Shown: positions 57,782 to 64,000 of the stretch, in pieces
Layout of the letters: the number at the start of each line of letters is the position of its first letter
Position numbering within the stretch: the first letter of the stretch is position 1
From: Malania oleifera
Taxonomy: Eukaryota; Streptophyta; Magnoliopsida; Santalales; Ximeniaceae
Length of the DNA: 64,000 nt
Direction: 5' to 3'
Assembly: GCF_029873635.1 (NCBI RefSeq)
Contig: NC_080426.1
Location: forward strand, 54,016,093 to 54,080,092
Made by a program: the position numbers and the translations under genes
Notes under the pieces: model-generated
What the model saw: the letters and a program-made list of their open reading frames with translations, nothing else
What the model was told of the DNA's origin: nothing
The model's database searches: none

Positions 57782-58765
57782 ACATCAAGTTCAACCTTTC
57801 AAATAAGTTCTGTTGGGTCACCAAGTATGAACGGCTGCATCAAATCTCCAAGTCAGTTTTTCTCCATGATCAAGTCTATAAAACTATGAAAAATGGCGAC
57901 GTTCACATATCCTTCTTGAAGGATCAAGAATTTTTCGTGAAGCCCGTTCTTCCCAACATATCTTTCCTACCATGCTGATTCAACTTCATCAAGCGTTATC
58001 GGCATCTCCAAAAGAACAAAAGGTGGTGATCAGACCATCAGCCACTACCATTGACCTAATTGATCCAACATCTCTAGGATCCCAAGTCCCAATCCCATAC
58101 TTAAAGGGAGATGGCCTCCCAGTCTACAAACCCATGACCAAAAATGGCCACAAGTGGTTCGACGTTGACTGTTGTCACGAGCTAAGCTTGTTCAGGGCAT
58201 TATGCTTGCCTGTGATCGCTTGTCTCGTGTACTTGAGATAAGTTTCCATCATGTAAATACTAGTGTAGGGTTATTTTCTACTAGTAGTTTATTTGTATGC
58301 CAAATATGGCAGTATGACTCCTCGGTCACTTTGATGTTTCATAGTGTTAGGATGATAATTACATAAAAACCTCTTTAGGGGAGGGTGAGTGTTCATCAGT
58401 CATTGTAAAACTCACTAGCTATTGTCAACGTCTTTAGCCTACTTGCCTCCCTCACTAAAAAACACGATATCAATAGAGGTGTTGTTAATGAATTGGGTAG
58501 ATTCAATGTTTACTACTTTCTTGTCACTACTTTCATGAATGCTTACTGTTTTGATTGAATGCTAATGAAAGTGTTTCGTGGATGAATGTTGGTAAAAGAT
58601 AGGCTGATTAGTTAAACTAAAGTGCTTTAGCTAGTGCCGCACGGTCCTTTCACAACGGTGTGAAAATAGTTGGACCGTGACAACTGTACTTGTGGCGAAT
58701 GTCTTAATGATCACATCTATGAGTCTGACGAAGAAGTTACGAGGAAGACAGAAAAACAAGAATAG
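57782..58765 (+). pseudogene. Unidentified coding fragment split by a solo LTR
   Basis: Two overlapping frames look coding-like. 57781-57975 includes HDQVYKTMKNGDVHISFLKD and ends in a stop. 57972-58172 is one base out of phase and includes VPIPYLKGDGLPVYKP; it is cut by the solo LTR at 58173. The same phase stays open beyond the LTR from 58688 to a TAG at 58763-58765, and that part is Cys- and acid-rich. I do not recognise the family; an element-derived or virus-derived polyprotein piece is possible. No start, promoter or partner domain is visible. Confidence 0.4.
58173..58682 (+). mobile_element. Solo chromovirus LTR with ACTGT target duplication
   Basis: 510 bases, TGTCACGAGCTAAGC...GGACCGTGACA. 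It is in the opposite orientation to, and the same family as, the LTRs at 52531 and 56186. Exact 5-bp repeats ACTGT are at 58168-58172 and 58683-58687. Confidence 0.92.
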
Positions 58766-61200
58766 GGTATATGTGTGATCTGAGCAACCAAACCTCCGAG
58801 CTATTTAGCATGGGTTTTCTGCAAATTTAGCTTGTGAAGCATGGGTTCTATGTATGTTTAAGTTCCTGACTTGTTCTAGGCTATTGCAAGTGTTTTGTAT
58901 CTCGGGCCTTAGCATAGGTGAATAGCTTCCCGATTATACCGTTGGTTAAATTTCCCTTACCTTTTATTCCTTGAATTTGTTTCCTGTAGTAAGGGTTGTT
59001 GGTTTGGATCTGTTTGGTGATTCTGAAGTGCTTTTGGATGGGCAATTGTGTGAAGAAGCACAGATCCTGTATTGTAGGAGGTTTGGGCTTGCTGTGCAGG
59101 GACGTCATGACTCAATTATGTCAATTCTACTACTCACCAATCCCTCGATGCATATTAGAGGTTGATATTGCTGTAAAGAAATAGGAGTTTTCTTTTGGAT
59201 GTTTAGATTCTCCATTTCTTCGCGCACTCTCTTCCTCTTTTGCACATGATTGTGGCTATGGCTGAGTTCAAGGTTTGGCTCATACACTCTTCATGGCCAT
59301 ATTTTTCCTCTATGTGGAGTTTCTATTATTATGATTTTCTTGGCTTTTTAATTGGCATTACCTTTTTTTAAAATTGTTATTGTTATGACTTTGACTTACC
59401 AAGGCACCTTTTCTGTTTATTCCCACCCCTTCCCCACGCATTTTTTTTAATATAAAAATGTGAGCCTCTGAGATTAGATTTCCCAAATGTTGTTTCAGAA
59501 CTTTTTTGTCTCTTGAATGGAAATTGCATTGTTTGGACTAGCAGTTTCTTTGTTTTGTTCCTATATAAATGATGTTGAGCTTGTTGAGCTTGTAGGATAC
59601 TTGGTTTCCTTGTTTTGTAGGCCAATCAACCCTTGACAAAAGTCTAACTGGTCAAATCAGGTCTCTGAGGCTAGTAGATTGCCTGCATGCATATTTGATC
59701 AAACTCAGATGTCGTCCTACCTCTAATTGATCCTTGCTGACATGCCATTGTTCAATTTTAACATGTACACATAATTATTATGTAAAAGTTTCATGCAAAC
59801 TTAACAACCTCATGAAAAGAGAATATGAAATGCAATCATAATGACTTAAACACAAGTTGAGAAATTGACCTGGAGAAGTTTTGAACTATACGATTGATGG
59901 GAAAACACAATCAACAAAGAAAGACAAGAATGGAAAGGAGAAGAATGGAATATAACATCGAATTTCACAATAGCTAGAAAGAAAGAATTTTAAAACCACT
60001 CATGCATGAAATCTCTTAGCAAATCCTTTTTCCCTTTGTATGCATGAAGCAAATGGCCCTTCTAGTGGTCTATGTTTAGGTCATGTTGATGAAGGGAAAT
60101 TGATTTGAAATTTGAAATTTAAGCCAATCAACTACAATATAGACGTTGACTGGTATTCTAATCGTTGTAAGACATGGGTCAATAATCAGGACATGTGGCA
60201 CAATTGAGACAACGTGTCAATCAAAAGAAAGAATTCAAAATTCAAAAATAATTGGATTGGTTGAGCATCTTCGGAAGGATCGGTTGACCGTCCATTAGGA
60301 CCGACCAATAGTCCTATGAAGTTTTGTTTTGCTCCTTGTTTTATCTTAAGTTTTAATTTTTTTTTTAATTGAGTTATTGCTTATTTGGTCAAAAAACGAC
60401 TATCAACAATACACACACACATATTAGTAAATATGGCATGTGTTTTGCACGTAGTTGTATATAAATAATAGTGCAAAAATATATTATAATTTTTTAATAA
60501 ATTTTAAATATACTTTAAAATAAATTAATAATATATTGTCATAATTAACTTACAAATATTAAAGTGTGAATATCTAAAACTATTTATAAAATTGTTTGTT
60601 TAAAATTTTAAAATACAAACATTTTAATGTTTAGAAATTTAGTTACATTCTAAATATAATTTTACAATTTTGGTTGAATTTATTTTCTATATATATATAT
60701 ATATATATATATTATTGGAATTTACTTTAAAAAATATATGGTCCTACTTTCAAAATATAAGAATATTTTTTCAATAAAATAATTTATACTATTTATATTT
60801 ATATATACAGTGTATAATTTACAATGATATATTTTTAGGATTTTTTGGTCCCTTTTTTTTCTTTTTTTGTTCAAAATAAAATGATATTTTTGTCCATGAA
60901 ATGATTGCACTATTAGTAATGTTATATATAGTACATTTGTATTATAAATAAGGACATTTGATGTGTATAATATTGTACATTAGTTTATTTATTTTGTAAT
61001 CAAATGGAAGTTTTTTGTTATTTTTTAAATAATGTCTAAACATTTTAAAATAATTTTATTTATTTTTTATTGAAATTTCATATTTAAGACGTTTACTTTT
61101 ATTAAAAAACATTTAATCTTACCTTCGAAAGATAAGGATGTTTTTGTAAACAAAATAATTTATAAAATTTTTACATTTTTAATTGTAGTATTAAAATTTA
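58766..61200. other. Unassigned AT-rich stretch
   Basis: A 64-codon open frame at 58971-59165 (LDLFGDSEVLLDGQLCEEAQ) is the only part with gene-like composition, but it has no recognised domain. An (AT)n tract is at 60688-60713. A lone copy of the 'ggttgaccg' word near 60286 echoes the LTR at 20310-20700. Confidence 0.4.
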
Positions 61201-61204
61201 TTAT

Positions 61205-61262
61205 TTTTACAACAACAACAACAACAAATCCAAGTCTTAGTCCCTCTAAGTGGGGTCGGCTT
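61205..61262 (-). repeat. RTE LINE or SINE 3'-tail fragment
   Basis: An (ACA)n run followed by 'agtccctctaagtggggtcggctt'. Read on the minus strand this is the AAGCCGACCCCACTTAG...(TTG)n type of end common at the 3' end of plant RTE elements and SINEs that share it. Only the tail is visible. Confidence 0.55.
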
Positions 61263-61417
61263 ACTACTAAGAAAAATTAATATATTAATGTTTCTTACTA
61301 CTAAGAGTTCTTGATTTTAATTCTTTACAAATGTCAATTCTTGATTTATTAGGAAATAATTATTGGGTCAATCACACTATTTGATGCTGCTTGGGGATGT
61401 TTGAAGGGCTCCATCTA

Positions 61418-61418
<1 letters not shown>

Positions 61419-61456
<38 letters not shown>
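61419..61456. repeat. (AT)n microsatellite
   Basis: Long TA repeat. Confidence 0.9.
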
Positions 61457-61459
<3 letters not shown>

Positions 61460-62082
61460 TTGAATTTAAATTTCAAGTTCATTATTATATCAATATTGCA
61501 TTAAAATTTGGCGGGTCATTACAATTGGACAAAATTGACATAAAAGAGTCAAGGAACTTCATGAGATATCATTCTTAGGTACTAGACAAAAATGACGCGT
61601 AAGAGATAAAAACATACACAAGATATCATTCATTATGTATTAGATAAAAATGATGTAAAAAAATGTTTTTCAATATTTTTTTTATAAATTTGAGAAATAA
61701 AAAAATGACAGTTTATAACTATTTTAAAATATAAAAAAAATATTTTCGCAAATAAATATTGTCAAAATTATTTTTTGTTTTTAATTTGTTTCATTCAAAT
61801 ACAGTGAAAATAAAAATTGATTAACTTTTTATTTTATATTTTTGAAAAATTAAAATCAAAAATACCTATAGTACTTTTTATAACTAAATGTATCCTTAAA
61901 AGTCTCAACCAAGCAATTCAGTCATCCACATAAGTTTTTAAGTAGATTGCTAGAGGGAAATTGCACTCATGGTGGTTATAAAAGTAACTATAAAATAATC
62001 AATCAAAGACAATAATTCATAAACTACTAATACAAAATTTAGTGATAATTCAAACAAATAAAGGGGGAATAACAATGAGTAA

Positions 62083-62272
62083 GGTGGTAAGGTGAGGGTC
62101 TGGTGTATCACATGGTCGAGGGTTCGAGTCTGCTGCCCCTGAGATCAGACTCAAGAATTTACCGAGATCTTAATGCTAGGGTCTGCTAAACATCTCTCAT
62201 ATCAAGTGCTGCACCATAAGGTCCAATGCGGCTTGATGGTGATTTGGAGTTCCTAGATCATTAAAAAACAAA
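62083..62272 (+). mobile_element. tRNA-derived SINE with 12-bp target duplication
   Basis: About 190 bases. It starts with an A-box-like ggtggtaaggtgaggg and has a good B box, ggttcgagtct, at 62131-62141. It ends in an A-rich tail (attaaaaaacaaa). Exact repeats AACAATGAGTAA flank it at 62071-62082 and 62273-62284. It would have been copied by the machinery of a LINE. Confidence 0.87.
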
Positions 62273-62284
62273 AACAATGAGTAA

Positions 62285-62640
62285 AATATAAGCACTTGGC
62301 ACCACAAAACTGTGAGAATAATCATCATGAAATAAGTACAAAGTTTTCAAATAAATACCGCATAAGTTTAAGATATTAATTGATTTTTGTAAAAAAAAAA
62401 GTCCTTAATTTTTCATGAAATTTCAAAAATCTTGAAAAAATACCTGTAAAGCTTGGAAAAAATATATGAACTTCTACTGAAGTTTTAAAAATTTTCAACT
62501 AACCTCTCGATGTTTATAAAAAAGAAAAAGCAAAAATTTCTTTATATTTAAGAAGAATAGAAAACTAGGGAGAAGTATAAATGTTTAAGAAATCAAATGT
62601 CAAGAGAGGTTTATGAGATTTTGAAACCTTACGAGAAGTC
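62285..62640. other. AT-rich gap without recognised gene
   Basis: No coding frame or repeat recognised between the SINE and the copia element. Confidence 0.5.
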
Positions 62641-64000
62641 AATATCCTTTACTATCATATTCATTATCTGATTTGGATGAGGAACATTGTTCTTTATCAT
62701 CATCCCATGCCATGAAACAAGTATGCTAACCTCTTGGTCACTTGATTCACATTCCGAACTACTTGTACTCATGTTGTCCAAAGTAGTGGCTTTCATGGCC
62801 CTTTTTTCTTTTTCTTTTTAGAATCTTTCTTAAGTAGTGGATATTCCGGTTTTATATGCCTAGCTTTGTTGCAATTATAACATGTAGGAGTTTTATTCTT
62901 TGATTTTTTTTTACTAGTTTCTTCTTCCTATTCATCTGATTCAGATTTGGATTTTCTTTTGAATTTATTTTTCCTTCTTAGAATTTTTGCTAGCTTTTTA
63001 GATATGAAGGCTACTTCATCTTCATCCATCTCTTCTTCACTACTAGAGTTTTCTTTTGAAGCTTTGAAGGCCATAGATTCTTGGGCTTTAGTTTTTCCAC
63101 TTCATTCATTCATTGTCATTTCATATGTAAGGAGAGAACCTATAAGTTTATCTAGGGAAGTGTTTTTAAGGTTTCTTCTTTCAATTATTGCAGTGACTTT
63201 TGGTTCTCATATAGGTGGTAGCCCTCTAAGAATTTTTCTTATCATCTCATAGGTAGAATATGTTTTTCCTAGTGCATTGAGGGAGTTTATAATATGGGTG
63301 AACCTAGTATACATGCTTGTAATGGTTTCATTCGGGTTCATTCTAAAGGCTTCATATTCACTTGTAAGCATATCAATTCGTTTGTCCCTTACATCATTAG
63401 TGCCGTCGTAGGTTACCTCAAGTTTGTCCCATATTTCCTTGACTGATTTGCAAGCCATTATTCTATTAAATTCATTCATATCAAGGGCACAATATAATGC
63501 ATTCATAGTACTAGAGTTTATTTGCAACATTTTATAATCTATTTCAGTCATGTCCTTTTTCTCCTTGGGGACTTGTTTTCCATCTACTAGTTTGAGGGGA
63601 ATTAGGTCACCGTCCGTGACAACCTCCCAAGCTTTCCAATTCATAGTTTGAAGATATATTCTCATCCTTTGTTTCTAAAATGTATAATTTAAACCACAAA
63701 ATATGGGTGGTCGGGTTGAGGATTGACCCTCTCCGAAGGGAGCTACTCCTATGTGTGCTATATAGATTTTTATATAACTACTTATTAGGATTTGTTATAA
63801 CCCCGCTTTAATACCAATTGAAAACTAAGGTGTACTCCCAAAATGGGGGTGAATTGGATTAAAAAATTTATTTTAATTCTTTTTAATGAGTTCTTGACTT
63901 CTTGTTGATTTATCAAATACAAAATCAATACTTAAAATAATATCCAATCTACAACCACAACACAAGTTCTTAAACCATCAAGTAACCAAACCAATCAATT
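62640..64000 (-). mobile_element. 5' part of a second SIRE-like copia element, minus strand
   Basis: The 5' LTR starts its plus-strand left end at 63819 (TGAAAACTAAGGTGT) and runs out of the window. A primer-binding site TTGGTATTAAAGC lies at about 63806-63818. Gag sequence follows to about 62640, collinear with 7486-8570 of the first element. The element's left side fades out at about 62640, before any pol domain. Confidence 0.87.
62770..63745 (-). pseudogene. Gag of the second SIRE-like element
   Basis: The longest open part is 63665-63207 (MRIYLQTMNWKAWEVV ... RKILRGLPPI). Compared with the first copy, the original ATG reads ATA near 63755. A Trp codon before MRIY has become TAG, and another after RGLPPI has become TGA, both consistent with C-to-T type decay. 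The knuckle (CYNCNKARHIKPEYP, near 62880-62840) has lost its Gly and last Cys. Confidence 0.85.

Noticed and set aside
58971..59184. Two overlapping 62-64-codon plus-strand frames
   Set aside because: No domain, splice context or repeat partner was recognised; kept only as a remark in the gap description.

Overview
The window is nuclear DNA of a flowering plant, very probably a eudicot. It holds one split, plant-type protein gene, and nearly everything else is plant transposable elements: Tekay-like and chromodomain Ty3/gypsy, SIRE-like and other Ty1/copia, L1-type LINE, SINE, hAT-like and Mutator-like elements (MULEs). I saw no tRNA or rRNA gene, no CRISPR array and no bacterial or organellar gene cluster.

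Layout. 1-17582 is minus-strand Ty3/gypsy debris. A gag-to-integrase relic (1-2890) and an LTR piece (2890-3832) lie next to a second gypsy element. The second element is split by an almost intact but non-autonomous SIRE-like copia element (5389-12915; two ~2 kb LTRs, gag and coiled-coil frames, no pol). 17583-26575 is a shredded copy of a MULE-borne gene pair. It is interrupted by a copia LTR (19034-~21130) and by two solo gypsy LTRs nested in each other (21447-26304 and 21911-24411), each with a perfect 5-bp target duplication.

27505-40250 is a 12.7-kb MULE with ~210-bp terminal inverted repeats and a 10-bp target duplication, GTGATGTGAG. It carries a transposase remnant without its catalytic core, a plant mobile domain (PMD) gene, a 149-bp minisatellite and a truncated copia element. 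It ends 145 bp upstream of the only clear host gene.

40396-49685 is that gene: a TAF1B/RRN7-like RNA polymerase I core-factor subunit (CCG/MEE12 type). It has four coding exons encoding 740 residues. The 6.6-kb first intron holds a hAT-like MITE, a 5'-inverted (twin-primed) LINE and a gypsy LTR fragment. Downstream come a hAT-like MITE (51176-51870), a decayed chromodomain gypsy element (52531-56701), a solo LTR of the same family splitting an unidentified frame (58173-58682), a tRNA-type SINE (62083-62272), and the 5' part of a second SIRE-like copia element on the minus strand (62640-64000).

The point of most biological interest is the MULE. Two independent copies in this window keep the same order, transposase zinc knuckle then PMD exons, which suggests an established MULE-PMD element rather than a chance capture. 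The complete copy has landed in the 5' region of a basal transcription gene. Its ends carry arrays of a short palindrome (TCTCGCTA...TAGCGAGA) that could be protein-binding sites. All boundaries were read by eye; no alignment or database search was run.
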